In this document: positions 1-8,749 of the stretch, piece by piece
How positions within the stretch are numbered: the first letter of the stretch is position 1
Layout: the number at the start of each line of letters is the position of its first letter
NCBI RefSeq assembly: GCF_014773395.1
Contig: NZ_JACXAF010000023.1
Location: 1 to 64,000, forward strand
Direction: 5' to 3'
Source: Neiella litorisoli
GTDB lineage: Bacteria; Pseudomonadota; Gammaproteobacteria; Enterobacterales; Neiellaceae
Length of the DNA: 64,000 nucleotides
The notes under the pieces: generated by a model
Told to the model about the DNA's origin: nothing
The model's database searches: none
The model's input: the letters and a program-made list of their open reading frames with translations, nothing else
Program-made: the position numbers and the translations under genes

Positions 1-48
1 CCTTGGCATAGAGTGAATTATTGTGATCAGCAAAAGCAATATGAGTTC

Positions 49-82
49 AAAAAAAATCCCCCGATCTGCATCGAGGGATTTG
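49..82 (-). terminator. Rho-independent terminator of the bacterioferritin pair
   Basis: Read on the minus strand, a stem of about 10 bp (AAATCCCTCGAT pairing with ATCGGGGGAT, one mismatch) is followed by a run of eight T. It lies about 90 bases past the stop of the downstream bacterioferritin gene and would end that transcript. The rest of bases 1-171 shows no convincing gene. Confidence 0.75.
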
Positions 83-171
83 TGTATGAAAGACAGCGCG
101 ATGCGGGGCTTTTTTGATCGTGCCGGAGTATTTTGAATGTGCCAAAGCACTCGGCATTAACAAGTGACTGG

Positions 172-639
172 TTACATCATGGATTGCTGATAGTTAGCCA
201 GACCAATACGCTTGATGAGGCCAAGCTGTTGCTCTAACCAGTAGGCATGGTCTTGCTCGGTATCTTCGAGCAAGGTTTGCAAGATATTACGAGTTTGGTA
301 GTCACGTTCTTGTTCGCAGATTGCAATGACGTCACGCAGGGCTTCGGCTACATCGTATTCCAGATCTAAATCGCCTTGCAGCATGGATTCAACATCGGAA
401 CCAATGCGCAGGTCATCGCGCTTGGTCATGCACGGCGTGCCTTCAAGAAACAAAATGCGCTCAATCAGCAGTTTGGCGTGGCCTTTCTCATCATCAAATT
501 CGTGTGAGATGCGCTCATATAACTTAGTCAGACCCCAATCAGCATACATTTCAGAATGGATGAAATACTGATCCATTGCTGCTAGCTCTGCTGCCAATAG
601 TCGATTCAGAGAGTCGATAACTTGTTGATTACCTTTCAT
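172..639 (-). CDS. bfr: Bacterioferritin subunit, ferroxidase type lacking the haem methionine
   Basis: A 155-residue bacterioferritin, normal length for this 24-subunit iron-storage cage. It oxidises Fe(II) and deposits it as a mineral in the cytoplasm. The di-iron ferroxidase ligands are all visible: E18, E51, H54, E94, E128 and H131, the last two in the E-x-x-H motif near the C-terminus. Position 52, a methionine that holds haem between subunits in E. coli Bfr, is lysine here. The upstream neighbour on the same strand is a second bacterioferritin with the opposite pattern, 23 bases away, so the two are probably co-transcribed and co-assemble. A purine-rich ribosome site (AGAGGAG) precedes the ATG. 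Family assignment is certain; the division of labour is an inference from the residues. Confidence 0.95.
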   Translation of the reverse strand: MKGNQQVIDSLNRLLAAELAAMDQYFIHSEMYADWGLTKLYERISHEFDDEKGHAKLLIERILFLEGTPCMTKRDDLRIGSDVESMLQGDLDLEYDVAEALRDVIAICEQERDYQTRNILQTLLEDTEQDHAYWLEQQLGLIKRIGLANYQQSMM

Positions 640-662
640 GGGAATGCTCCTCTGGCTGCAGT

Positions 663-1127
663 TTATAGTTGCGCCTGTAAATAGTTTTCAGTGCCAAGTT
701 CTTTTAATTGGTGTTGCTGGGTTTCGATCCAATCAACGTATTCTTCTTCGTCTTCCAAAATCTCTTCGAGCAGCTGTCGAGAGACATAATCTGCTTTTTG
801 TTCACACAACGCGATTGCATCACGCAGGATTGGCAATTGCTCTACCTCAAATGCCATGTCGCAAGTCAACATTTCCTCTGGGTGCTCGCCAATGCGCAGA
901 TGCCCGAGTTGCTGCAAGTTGGGCAGACCTTCTAAAAACAAAATACGTTCGATCAGTTCATCGGCCTGTTTCATGTCTTTAATCGACTTTTTGTAGGCTT
1001 TGTCATTGAGCTTGGAAAAGCCCCAATTTTTAAACATTCGCGCGTGAAGAAAAAACTGATTAATTGAGGTCAATTCACTGGTAAGGACTCGGTTGAGTGC
1101 TTGAATGACTTCTTTATCGCTTAACAT
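663..1127 (-). CDS. bfr: Bacterioferritin subunit, haem type with degraded ferroxidase site
   Basis: A 154-residue bacterioferritin. I start it at the ATG at 1127 because GGAGG lies at the right distance before it; a longer reading to 1169 only adds an unconserved stretch. M52, the axial haem ligand of bacterioferritin, is kept. Three ferroxidase ligands are replaced: E51 by D, H54 by Q and the C-terminal H by Y130, while E18 and E94 remain. The subunit should therefore bind haem at the dimer interface, useful for reducing and releasing stored iron, but oxidise Fe(II) poorly. It is first in a two-gene operon with the ferroxidase-type subunit. Paired subunits of this kind are known in Neisseria and Magnetospirillum. 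A Fur-like site lies about 115 bases upstream. Confidence 0.94.
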   Translation of the reverse strand: MLSDKEVIQALNRVLTSELTSINQFFLHARMFKNWGFSKLNDKAYKKSIKDMKQADELIERILFLEGLPNLQQLGHLRIGEHPEEMLTCDMAFEVEQLPILRDAIALCEQKADYVSRQLLEEILEDEEEYVDWIETQQHQLKELGTENYLQAQL

Positions 1128-1484
1128 GTTGCCTCCAATAGCTTTTGGTATTGCTTTGGGTTGCTTCAATTTATAAGCCAGAGCTTAGTTCAAAAATTGA
1201 CATAGAACAATAAAAAACCTTTTATTTTTCATGCGCTTGCAAATGATAATGGTTGTTGTTATTAGTCGCAATGACGGGCTTGTGTGACAACTCGTTATTA
1301 ATCGGGCAGTTAGCCGATACGGCGAGGTTCCGATAAGCTTGGGGTAAATCATGGAAGGGCAACGGGCTGGTCGCCAATGGCCATCGTCGTTGGCCGCCCC
1401 GCTCAGGTCAATCTTTGTCTGGTCAGGGCTGATAGAAACGTTTAGTCTTCAATGTGATAGTAGTAAAACCAGCGAGGTAGAGAA
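1128..1484. other. Divergent intergenic region between bacterioferritin and a lipoprotein gene
   Basis: This 357-base stretch separates the minus-strand bacterioferritin pair from a plus-strand lipoprotein gene. It carries a Fur-like site at 1241-1265 and AT-rich promoter-like sequence around 1180-1225. I found no ORF with a ribosome site and no bacterioferritin-associated ferredoxin gene (bfd), which sits beside bfr in many relatives. Confidence 0.6.
1241..1265. promoter_or_regulatory. Candidate Fur box upstream of the bacterioferritin pair
   Basis: The 19-mer starting GATAATGGTT matches the Fur consensus GATAATGATAATCATTATC at 13 of 19 positions, including the first seven. It lies between the bacterioferritin operon and the divergent lipoprotein gene, so iron control of the ferritins is plausible. 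Binding is not shown. Confidence 0.45.
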
Positions 1485-2042
1485 ATGAATTGGCGATTAT
1501 CAACATGGTTGTGTTCTTTAGTACTAGTGTTGAGTGGTTGTGCCAGCACGCCGAATGTCGAGTCGGACTATACCGACGAATTCCACTTTGCCTTTCTCAA
1601 AACTTATTATCTGATCCCTGCTAACGCTCAATCCTACGAAGGACAGGCCGGTACCAACCTTGATGAACAGCGGGTTGAGCAGGCGATTAATGACGCTTTG
1701 CAAATGCGCGGCATGACGCCAGTAGCAAAAGACCAAGCTGAGATCTTAGTGGCCTACCACCTGACCAGCAAAGATCGCACTCGAATTCGCTCTTATCACA
1801 ATAATTTTAACTACTACGGCCGCTACCACCGACGCTACTGGGGCGCCGGTTGGGGCAATGATATTGATGTTGAGCAATTTACCGAGGGGCAATTACTAAT
1901 CGACTTGGTTGATCCGACGGAGAATCGAGTGGTTTTCCGAAGTATTGGCAAAAAGCGTGTGCGCCGTGCAACTGTTGAGCAGAAAATCGAATCGACCAAC
2001 ACCTACGTGCAAGCCATGTTCGCGGAAGTGCCGGGTTGGTAA
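1485..2042 (+). CDS. DUF4136-type outer-membrane lipoprotein
   Basis: A 185-residue protein with a lipoprotein signal: a hydrophobic stretch at residues 8-16 and lipobox LSGC with C19 as the lipidated residue. The next residue is A, not D, which favours the outer membrane. The mature part has the features of DUF4136 proteins: an early block on conversion of a conserved F-x-K-T-Y strand, then (E/D)-Q-R-V-E-Q-A-I-N-D-A and a basic, Tyr/Gly-rich middle. The function of this family is unknown. It stands alone with AGAGAA before the ATG. No operon partner is evident. Confidence 0.8.
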   Translation: MNWRLSTWLCSLVLVLSGCASTPNVESDYTDEFHFAFLKTYYLIPANAQSYEGQAGTNLDEQRVEQAINDALQMRGMTPVAKDQAEILVAYHLTSKDRTRIRSYHNNFNYYGRYHRRYWGAGWGNDIDVEQFTEGQLLIDLVDPTENRVVFRSIGKKRVRRATVEQKIESTNTYVQAMFAEVPGW

Positions 2043-2106
2043 CCAGACCCGAGCTACTTAAACAAGCGATGAGTTCGCCCTTTTTTGCTACAACAGGATG
2101 CTATTG

Positions 2107-2571
2107 ATGTTTGCTCGTGAAGATACGGATGACAAAACATTTTTTTCGCGTTACGACACTGCTCACCCGATGTCGAGTCACGTTGAACGCCCTTTCGAAT
2201 TAGATGGTATGACTTGGCCGACCATTGAACATTACTTTCAGGCAATGAAATTCACCGATGAAGCCCTGCGTCAGCGGATCAACCAAGCGCCGACGCCGGA
2301 ACAAGCCAGCAAAATTGGTTCGAAGTGGTACCGGCGGCCGCGCCGAGACTGGAAGAAAATCCAAACCGTGGTGATGACTCGGGCGATTTATGTTTCTGCC
2401 AAGTGTTACCCCGAACTAGCCCAAGCGCTCCTCGAGTCCCGCGGTCAAACCCTGATTGAAAACGATGCCTACGATTACTTTTGGGGATGTGGCCGGGACA
2501 AGCGAGGTGAAAACCAATATGGCCAAGTGTTGATGAATGTGCGCGACAAGCTATTTGCGGAGCAAGCCTAA
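2107..2571 (+). CDS. NADAR family protein (YbiA-like N-glycosidase)
   Basis: A protein of about 154 residues matching the NADAR/YbiA family. Recognisable parts are an opening FSRYDTAHPMSS segment, the W-P-T-I-E-H-Y-F-Q-A-M-K-F core with its conserved E and the late DYFWGCGRDKRGENQ-like motif. Known members hydrolyse N-glycosidic bonds of phosphorylated riboflavin precursors or remove ADP-ribose derivatives, so a damage-clearing role in the cytoplasm is likely. I prefer the ATG at 2107 over 2098, because AGGA sits 8 bases before it and only 1 base before the other. Its stop abuts the stop of the convergent folM. No toxin or NAD-related partner is adjacent, which argues for housekeeping rather than defence. 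Confidence 0.82.
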   Translation: MFAREDTDDKTFFSRYDTAHPMSSHVERPFELDGMTWPTIEHYFQAMKFTDEALRQRINQAPTPEQASKIGSKWYRRPRRDWKKIQTVVMTRAIYVSAKCYPELAQALLESRGQTLIENDAYDYFWGCGRDKRGENQYGQVLMNVRDKLFAEQA

Positions 2572-3315
2572 CTATTGCTTACTGGCCAATGCTCGGCCGC
2601 CGTCTAAGTCAACGCAACTACCGGTCAGATACGGGTTGTTGATGATGTAATTGATGGTGTCAATCACGACCTGAGGGCCGGGCTCAATCGCCATCAATGA
2701 CTTGCGTTTGGCTTTTTCGCGATAGCGCTCATCATCATGTTCATTGAACATGATTAAGCCAGGCGCGATGGCGTTGACCTTTACTTTTGGTGCAAGCAGC
2801 GCTGCAAACGACTTGGTCATGTTTTCCAAAGCCGATTTACTGGCGGCATAAGCAATGTGCTTTTTACTGCCGGTTTTGACGACGTAATCGGTCAGGTGAA
2901 TGATATCCCCTTGGGTTGATGTTTGTAGTAGCTCGGCTAAGGCTAAGTTCAATTGATAGGGCACCATGGCGTGGATTTGCATCATCTGATTCATGGTTTG
3001 CTGTGGCGACACGTCGGCAGATTCCGCTAACCAATCGGAGGCGTTGTGGATCAGCGCCCGAATCGAGCCGCACTTTTGGTTAATCCAACCAATGAAATCA
3101 TCGATACCTGTTTGTGACGAAAAATCGGCCTGTTGGCAGTGAATGCCCAATTCCCGCAGTTCGGTCACTGCCGGCTTCATGGTCCGGTAACTAATGACAA
3201 CGTCGAAGCCTTGTTGAGCAAGGGCAATGGCTAACGCCTTGCCGACTCGTTGCGCGCCGCCGGTAATAATGACCGCATTAGTCAATTGCTGTTGATCACT
3301 AGAGCCTGAGTTCAT
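2572..3315 (-). CDS. folM: Dihydromonapterin/dihydrofolate reductase FolM (short-chain dehydrogenase)
   Basis: A 247-residue classical short-chain dehydrogenase. It shows a TGGAQRVG cofactor loop near the N-terminus, the NAS motif (HNASDWL), and the YAASK catalytic pair in the second half. The TGGAQRVGKALA start, NASDWL and the final LDGGRAL are characteristic of FolM, which reduces dihydromonapterin to tetrahydromonapterin and weakly reduces dihydrofolate, using NADPH. I start at 3315 because GGAAGGA lies 9-10 bases before that ATG. Divergent folE, whose product starts pterin synthesis, is 170 bases away, which supports a pterin role over a generic oxidoreductase. Confidence 0.88.
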   Translation of the reverse strand: MNSGSSDQQQLTNAVIITGGAQRVGKALAIALAQQGFDVVISYRTMKPAVTELRELGIHCQQADFSSQTGIDDFIGWINQKCGSIRALIHNASDWLAESADVSPQQTMNQMMQIHAMVPYQLNLALAELLQTSTQGDIIHLTDYVVKTGSKKHIAYAASKSALENMTKSFAALLAPKVKVNAIAPGLIMFNEHDDERYREKAKRKSLMAIEPGPQVVIDTINYIINNPYLTGSCVDLDGGRALASKQ

Positions 3316-3485
3316 CGATTGCTGGTCCTTCCGATAAGCGCTTTGCGCCACATGCTATACACTTAAAATGAGTTTGATTGTTCAATTCAATCAGTTAACG
3401 ATTGAAATTGCCCTATTGATCAATCTTAACTACTGCCATTTGCGTACATCCAAACATAAAACAAAATAGAGAACAAAGGATGATG

Positions 3486-4121
3486 ATGTCGCCACAAGCC
3501 GAAGCGGTCAAACAAGCGCTCGTTGCTGCTGGGTTAGAAACACCCTTGCATGACAACGGCCTCAGCCGCGACCAAAAGTACCAGCAAATCAAGGCCAGTA
3601 TGATGCAAGTGGTCAGCACGCTTGGTCTTGATTTGAATGATGATAGCCTCGCCGAAACGCCGCACCGAATCGCGAAAATGTATGTCGATGAAATCTTTTG
3701 TGGCTTGGATTATGAGAATTTTCCGAAGATCACTCAAATCGACAACAAGATGGGTTGCGATGAGATGGTCAAAGTCCGAGATATTGCGGTGACGTCCACC
3801 TGTGAGCATCACTTTATCACCATTGATGGCAGCGCGACGGTTGCATATATCCCACGAACCAGCGTTATTGGGCTGTCGAAAATCAACCGTATTGTGCGGT
3901 TTTTCGCTCAGCGTCCGCAGGTACAAGAGCGCCTCACGCGGCAAATACTCATCGCATTGCAAACATTACTGAACACGCAAGACGTTGCGGTAAGCATTCG
4001 GGCAACCCATTATTGCGTCAAATCTAGAGGCGTCATGGATGCAAATTCGTCAACAGAAACAACTGCTTTGGGAGGCGTATTTAAAAGCAGTTCGAAAACC
4101 CGAGCCGAGTTTTTGAGCTAA
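3486..4121 (+). CDS. folE: GTP cyclohydrolase I
   Basis: Converts GTP to dihydroneopterin triphosphate, the first step of tetrahydrofolate and monapterin synthesis; a homodecamer in the cytoplasm. The zinc ligands are visible as C106 and H109 in TCEHHF and C177 in HYCVKSRG. The TPHRIAKMY helix near residue 58 and the GLSKINRIV active-site strand are typical. Length of about 211 residues is normal. Three ATG codons run in tandem; the third, at 3486, has the best spacing from AAAGG. It is divergent from folM, so the two probably share a regulatory region. Confidence 0.96.
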   Translation: MSPQAEAVKQALVAAGLETPLHDNGLSRDQKYQQIKASMMQVVSTLGLDLNDDSLAETPHRIAKMYVDEIFCGLDYENFPKITQIDNKMGCDEMVKVRDIAVTSTCEHHFITIDGSATVAYIPRTSVIGLSKINRIVRFFAQRPQVQERLTRQILIALQTLLNTQDVAVSIRATHYCVKSRGVMDANSSTETTALGGVFKSSSKTRAEFLS

Positions 4122-4227
4122 CGATTTGGCGCGATAGCAGAGAAATCATCGGGCTCTAGCTTTAGCCTGCTAAAATTTGTACAATTCCGCGCCCCAAAAT
4201 TCGGGGTGGTTGTAGAAGGGCAAGCGC

Positions 4228-5346
4228 GTGGCAGAAAAAATCAACTTACTGGATCTCAGTCGTCAGCAGATGCGAGAGTTTTTCGTCGAAATGGGCGAGA
4301 AGCCTTTTCGTGCTGATCAGGTAATGAAGTGGATTTATCACTTTGGTTACGACGACTTTGAGCAGATGACCAACATTAACAAGGTGTTGCGGCAAAAGTT
4401 GATTGAACGAGCTGAAATCAAAGCGCCGGAGGTGGCGACTGAACAGCGCAGCTCCGATGGCACCATCAAGTGGGCGCTTACCGTAGCGGGTGGTCAGGAA
4501 GTCGAAACCGTCTACATTCCCGAAGAAGGACGCGCGACTCTCTGCGTTTCGTCGCAAGTGGGGTGCGCGCTGGAATGTACTTTTTGTTCGACGGCGCAAC
4601 AAGGATTCAACCGCAACCTGTCTGTTGCTGAAATCATCGGCCAAGTCTGGCGAGCGGCTAAAATTATTGGCCCAGCAGCACTGAATGATGATCGTCCGAT
4701 CACCAATGTGGTGATGATGGGCATGGGTGAGCCGCTGCTGAACGTGAAGAACGTGGTGCCAGCAATGGATTTGATGATGGATGACTTTGGCTTTGGTTTA
4801 TCCAAACGCCGTGTCACCTTGAGCACCTCTGGCGTGGTTCCAGCGTTGGATAAATTAGCCGACCAAATTGATGTGGCACTTGCCATTTCACTACATGCCC
4901 CAAATGACGAGCTGCGTGACGAGATTGTGCCGATCAACAAGAAGTACAACATCGATACCTTTTTAGCGTCAGTGCGCAACTATTTGAGCAAGTCCAATGC
5001 TAATCAAGGTAAGGTGACGGTTGAATACGTCATGCTCGATCATGTCAATGACAGCATGGAGCAGGCTCACGAGCTAGCTAAGGTGATGAAGAACACGCCT
5101 TGCAAAATCAACTTGATTCCATGGAACCCGTTCCCGCAGGCTCCTTATGGTCGCTCGTCTAACTCACGCATTGACCGCTTCGCAAAAGTGTTAATGGAAC
5201 ACGGCTTTACCGTCATTGTTCGTAAGACCCGAGGCGACGATATTGATGCCGCTTGTGGCCAATTGGCCGGTGATGTTGTTGACCGCACCAAGCGTACGCT
5301 GAAAAAACGGATGCAAGGTGAATCTATTTCGGTCAAAATGGCGTAA
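4228..5346 (+). CDS. rlmN: 23S rRNA A2503 / tRNA A37 C2-methyltransferase
   Basis: A 372-residue radical SAM enzyme that methylates C2 of A2503 in 23S rRNA and A37 in some tRNAs. The iron-sulfur cluster motif is C113-x3-C117-x2-C120. The mechanistic cysteine near the C-terminus is C343, in DAACGQL, and C106 is the conserved cysteine before the cluster. GEP (MGMGEPL) follows at about 166. The start is GTG with AGAAGGG upstream. It heads the rlmN-pilW-rodZ-ispG-hisS-yfgM-bamB-der block found across gammaproteobacteria. Confidence 0.97.
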   Translation: MAEKINLLDLSRQQMREFFVEMGEKPFRADQVMKWIYHFGYDDFEQMTNINKVLRQKLIERAEIKAPEVATEQRSSDGTIKWALTVAGGQEVETVYIPEEGRATLCVSSQVGCALECTFCSTAQQGFNRNLSVAEIIGQVWRAAKIIGPAALNDDRPITNVVMMGMGEPLLNVKNVVPAMDLMMDDFGFGLSKRRVTLSTSGVVPALDKLADQIDVALAISLHAPNDELRDEIVPINKKYNIDTFLASVRNYLSKSNANQGKVTVEYVMLDHVNDSMEQAHELAKVMKNTPCKINLIPWNPFPQAPYGRSSNSRIDRFAKVLMEHGFTVIVRKTRGDDIDAACGQLAGDVVDRTKRTLKKRMQGESISVKMA

Positions 5347-5371
5347 TTGCCAATAACCTACGTTATTTTTC

Positions 5372-6523
5372 ATGCGCTATTTTCTGCTGTTGTTCACTGC
5401 TTTAGCCATTGTCGGTTGTGTTACCGAGACACGCGTCGCTGGCACCAATAAGCAGGTCGTCGAACAACAGTCAGATCCAGTTGAAGCGGCTCGAACCCGA
5501 GTTGCTCTTGGCCTTCGTTATCTGCAAAACGGCGACCCCGCGCAAGCCAAGTACAATCTCACCAAAGCGAAGCAACACGCACCACAGCTGCCGGAAGTCC
5601 ATTCGGCGTTGGCATATTACTACCAACGTGTCGATGAACCTGAACTGGCTGAAAAAGCCTATCAAGATGCGCTGCGCTACGGTGCTAACGATGGCTCGGT
5701 GATGAACAACTATGGCGTGTTTCTTTGTCAGCAAGATCAGTACACCAAAGCCATTAAGCAATTTATGGCGGCCGTACAAGAACCGACTTACATCCGTGTG
5801 GCCGATGCATATGAGAATGCTGGCCTTTGTGCGTTAAGCCACTCACAGCCGCAGCATGCGCACGACTATTTTGACAAAGTATTGAGCTACGACGCAGCTC
5901 GGCCCAGAACTTTGCTGGGGCTGTCCGATGCATATCTGCAATTGGGTTTGACCGATTCTGCGGACTTTTATTTTCAGCGCTATTTGGCGCGTCATTCATT
6001 AAGTGCTGATAGTGCCGTCCTAGGCTATCGGTTAGCGGTAAAGCAAAATAATCGACAAGATATTCAAAAGTACCGGTTGATACTGCAATCGCGTTATCCG
6101 CAAGCTTACGCCGCGTTAAATAGGGCGTCAGCGGCGCCAAGCGGCACCAGTGTTCAAGCAACAGTTGCTCAAACAACCGATGCGCAAACAATGAGTGCTC
6201 AAGCAAATAGCGCTCAGTCGCCGAGCCTAAGTACAAATAGTGCAAACAGTGCAAACAATGACGCTCCAACAAGCGTGACTGACATTGTTTACAAAATACA
6301 AGTCGCAGCAAGTGTTGAGCGGTTATCGGCGGCTTATCTGAGCGGGCGGCTGAAGGATCAAAGCCTAGACATTGTTGAAGTTGAGGATGATGGCTGGTTC
6401 AAATATTTAGCCGGAAGCTATGCCAGTGTTGAAGCCGCAGAAAAAGCTAAAAAGCTCGTTAAGCCAAAGCAGGCATTTATCGTTGGTTTGACCAACGGAC
6501 AAATTGTTTATACCAAGTATTAA
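5372..6523 (+). CDS. pilW: Type IV pilus lipoprotein PilW/PilF with an added SPOR-like domain
   Basis: A 383-residue lipoprotein (lipobox IVGC, C16). Residues about 35-240 are TPR repeats of the PilF/PilW family, outer-membrane pilotins that help the PilQ secretin assemble. The family is usually near 250 residues. Here a Gln/Ser/Thr/Asn-rich linker (about 248-300, with repeated AQ-T and NSAN units) leads to residues about 305-380 that read like a SPOR domain: YKIQVAAS, then KYLAGSYASVEAAEKAKKL, then AFIVG. SPOR domains bind denuded septal peptidoglycan. Position between rlmN and rodZ is the standard site for pilW. The TPR part is certain; the SPOR call is from pattern only. Confidence 0.85.
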   Translation: MRYFLLLFTALAIVGCVTETRVAGTNKQVVEQQSDPVEAARTRVALGLRYLQNGDPAQAKYNLTKAKQHAPQLPEVHSALAYYYQRVDEPELAEKAYQDALRYGANDGSVMNNYGVFLCQQDQYTKAIKQFMAAVQEPTYIRVADAYENAGLCALSHSQPQHAHDYFDKVLSYDAARPRTLLGLSDAYLQLGLTDSADFYFQRYLARHSLSADSAVLGYRLAVKQNNRQDIQKYRLILQSRYPQAYAALNRASAAPSGTSVQATVAQTTDAQTMSAQANSAQSPSLSTNSANSANNDAPTSVTDIVYKIQVAASVERLSAAYLSGRLKDQSLDIVEVEDDGWFKYLAGSYASVEAAEKAKKLVKPKQAFIVGLTNGQIVYTKY

Positions 6524-6547
6524 TTTAAAGCACCGGATCTTTCACCT

Positions 6548-7525
6548 ATGGCAGACGATAATCACACAGCGCCTGAAACCACAACAGCTGGCCAACTATT
6601 GCAACAAGCGCGCGAGCAGGCGCAGCTCTCTGTTGCTGATGTGGCGGCGCGATTGAATTTGCGGCCCGTGGTGATTGAGGCGCTGGAAGCCGATGATAAT
6701 GACAACCTGCCGTCGAGTACTTTTGTTCGAGGCTATTTAGGCAGTTATGCGCGATTACTTGGTATCCCCGAAAGCAACGTACTCGAAGCTTATCAGGGCC
6801 AGACTGAGCAAGCGCAAATGCAGAGTTTTTCTAACCGAACGTCGACGGAGCGCTCAGACAACCGAGTGATGTGGCTGACTTATCTCATCGTGCTGGTGCT
6901 GATTGGATTTCTGGTGGTTTGGTGGTGGCAAAAACAGCAAAACGGCCAACTCAATAACAATGCGATACCAGCAAACGAAGTCGAACAGGCTGCTGACGTA
7001 ATGCAACAAACTGCTGAAGATGAGTCGGTTTCATCATGGCCGAGTTCGGCCGTTGATGGCGATGAAGCCAGCCAAGAGAGCGACGCATCTGAACTTGCGG
7101 TTGTCGCTGGTGACGCTGATTTGGCTGAGCCACAAGCTGAAATCGAGCCTGTTGAAGACGCTGATAGTTCTGCTGCAGCAGAAGTACTTGATGAAGTAGA
7201 GCGCTCACTTGACGAGCAGTTCTCAGCAGACGTTACTGAGCAGATGACTGAGGAACAGTTGCCCGCGAGTGAGCCTGCTGATGTCGCGCAAGTTCGCTTT
7301 ATGCTGTCGAAAGACTGCTGGATGCGGGTTGAAGATGCCACCGGAGAGGTGGTAGTCGAGGGGGTCAAGACGCCATCTCGAGTCGTTGAGTTTTCTGGTG
7401 TACCACCATTTCATGCGATATTTGGCGTGCCTGATGCCGTGACGATAGAATACCAAGGCGAAACTTATCCATTTGAAGTGGATAATCCACTTAAAACATT
7501 GCGTTTAACATTCCCAGCAGAGTAA
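6548..7525 (+). CDS. rodZ: Cytoskeletal protein RodZ
   Basis: A 325-residue bitopic inner-membrane protein that links the MreB filament to the wall-building machinery and sets rod shape. An N-terminal helix-turn-helix domain (residues about 15-80, [17 protein letters not shown]) faces the cytoplasm and binds MreB. A single membrane helix lies at about 108-128. An acidic Glu/Asp/Ala linker (about 140-240) precedes a C-terminal periplasmic DUF4115 domain of beta strands ending with the ISV-like TLRLTFP. All parts are in the usual order and length. It lies between pilW and ispG as in relatives. Confidence 0.95.
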   Translation: MADDNHTAPETTTAGQLLQQAREQAQLSVADVAARLNLRPVVIEALEADDNDNLPSSTFVRGYLGSYARLLGIPESNVLEAYQGQTEQAQMQSFSNRTSTERSDNRVMWLTYLIVLVLIGFLVVWWWQKQQNGQLNNNAIPANEVEQAADVMQQTAEDESVSSWPSSAVDGDEASQESDASELAVVAGDADLAEPQAEIEPVEDADSSAAAEVLDEVERSLDEQFSADVTEQMTEEQLPASEPADVAQVRFMLSKDCWMRVEDATGEVVVEGVKTPSRVVEFSGVPPFHAIFGVPDAVTIEYQGETYPFEVDNPLKTLRLTFPAE

Positions 7526-7529
7526 TCAG

Positions 7530-8651
7530 ATGATTGAGAATCCTATAAAACGTCGGCAATCGACTCGCATTATGGTTGGCAATGTGCCAATCGGCGACGG
7601 TGCGCCGATCTCGGTCCAGTCAATGACCAATACCCTGACCACGGACGTCGAAGCGACAGTTGCCCAAATTAAAGCGTTGGAAAGTGTCGGTGCCGATATC
7701 GTTCGGGTCTCGGTGCCAACTATGGATGCTGCGGAAGCCTTTAAACTGATTAAGCAGCAAACCAATATTCCACTGGTTGCTGACATTCATTTTGATTATC
7801 GCATTGCCTTAAAAGTGGCTGAGTATGGCGTCGATTGCTTACGAATTAACCCTGGCAATATTGGCCGCGAAGATCGGGTGAGAGCCGTGGTTGATGCCGC
7901 TCGTGAGCGCAATATTCCCATTCGAATTGGCGTAAATGGCGGCTCTTTGGAGCGCGATTTACAAGAAAAATATGGCGAGCCAACGCCTGAGGCGTTGGTT
8001 GAGTCAGCGATGCGTCATGTCGATTATCTCGACAAGCTTAATTTCGACCAGTTTAAGGTCAGCGTGAAAGCGTCTGATGTTTTTTTAGCCGTTGATGCGT
8101 ATCGCTTGTTGGCTAAAAAAATCGATCAACCGCTGCACTTGGGGATCACCGAAGCCGGTGGCGCGCGTGCTGGTGCAGTGAAATCAGCAATTGGCCTTGG
8201 CATGTTATTGGCCGAAGGGATCGGCGATACCTTGCGGGTTTCTCTCGCCGCCGATCCGGTAGAAGAAATCAAAGTTGGTTTCGATATCCTCAAGTCCCTT
8301 CGCATTCGCTCCCGTGGTATCAATTTCATTGCTTGTCCATCTTGTTCGCGACAAGAGTTTGATGTCATTGGCACCGTCAATGAACTTGAGCAGCGTCTCG
8401 AAGATGTGGTGACGCCGATGGATGTCTCGGTGATTGGCTGTGTGGTCAACGGGCCGGGAGAGGCGCAAGTGTCTGATATCGGTGTTGCTGGTGGCCATAA
8501 ACGCAGTGGTTTTTATGAAGATGGTGAGCGTCAAAAAGAGCGTTTCGATAATGATCACTTGGTTGATCAACTCGAAAGCCGAATTCGCGCACGATTGAAT
8601 CGCGAGCTGCCAGAACACCGGATCGATGTGACCGAGATCGGTGATTCGTAA
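7530..8651 (+). CDS. ispG: 4-hydroxy-3-methylbut-2-enyl diphosphate synthase
   Basis: Penultimate enzyme of the MEP isoprenoid pathway: reduces methylerythritol cyclodiphosphate to HMBPP using a [4Fe-4S] cluster and flavodoxin. The 373-residue length is normal for the bacterial short form. Cluster cysteines are visible in CPSCSRQ and in the later [11 protein letters not shown] motif. The opening RRQST-(R)-I-(M)[19 protein letters not shown] stretch is a family signature. It follows rodZ by four bases, so translation is probably coupled. Confidence 0.97.
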   Translation: MIENPIKRRQSTRIMVGNVPIGDGAPISVQSMTNTLTTDVEATVAQIKALESVGADIVRVSVPTMDAAEAFKLIKQQTNIPLVADIHFDYRIALKVAEYGVDCLRINPGNIGREDRVRAVVDAARERNIPIRIGVNGGSLERDLQEKYGEPTPEALVESAMRHVDYLDKLNFDQFKVSVKASDVFLAVDAYRLLAKKIDQPLHLGITEAGGARAGAVKSAIGLGMLLAEGIGDTLRVSLAADPVEEIKVGFDILKSLRIRSRGINFIACPSCSRQEFDVIGTVNELEQRLEDVVTPMDVSVIGCVVNGPGEAQVSDIGVAGGHKRSGFYEDGERQKERFDNDHLVDQLESRIRARLNRELPEHRIDVTEIGDS

Positions 8652-8682
8652 AAAATCTCGGTACTCAGTTCCCAACGACATT

Positions 8683-8710
8683 TTGTAATGCGGCCCGGCT
8701 TCCTTATAAT
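8683..8710 (+). promoter_or_regulatory. Sigma-70 promoter of hisS
   Basis: TTGTAA and TATAAT are separated by 16 bases, 39 bases before the hisS start codon. The -10 element lies in the loop of an inverted repeat (CCCGGC at 8694-8699 and GCCGGG at 8711-8716), which could also serve as a weak terminator for ispG. Confidence 0.6.
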
Positions 8711-8720
8711 GCCGGGTCTT
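8694..8720 (+). terminator. Inverted repeat enclosing the hisS -10 box, possible ispG terminator
   Basis: CCCGGC and GCCGGG flank an 11-base loop and are followed by TCTTT. As RNA it could form a 6-bp stem ending the ispG transcript; as DNA it surrounds the TATAAT of the hisS promoter. The T-tract is short, so termination would be weak. Confidence 0.4.
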
Positions 8721-8749
8721 TAATTATCTTTCTTTGGTAAAACATCACT

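Noticed and set aside
2107-2571. NADAR protein as part of a phage-defence or toxin system
   Set aside because: No partner toxin, DarT-like gene, nuclease or mobile element is nearby; neighbours are housekeeping genes.
6110-6270. Repeat-like tract in pilW as a mobile or recombination element
   Set aside because: It is an in-frame Gln/Ser/Thr linker between the TPR and SPOR-like parts, with degenerate units.
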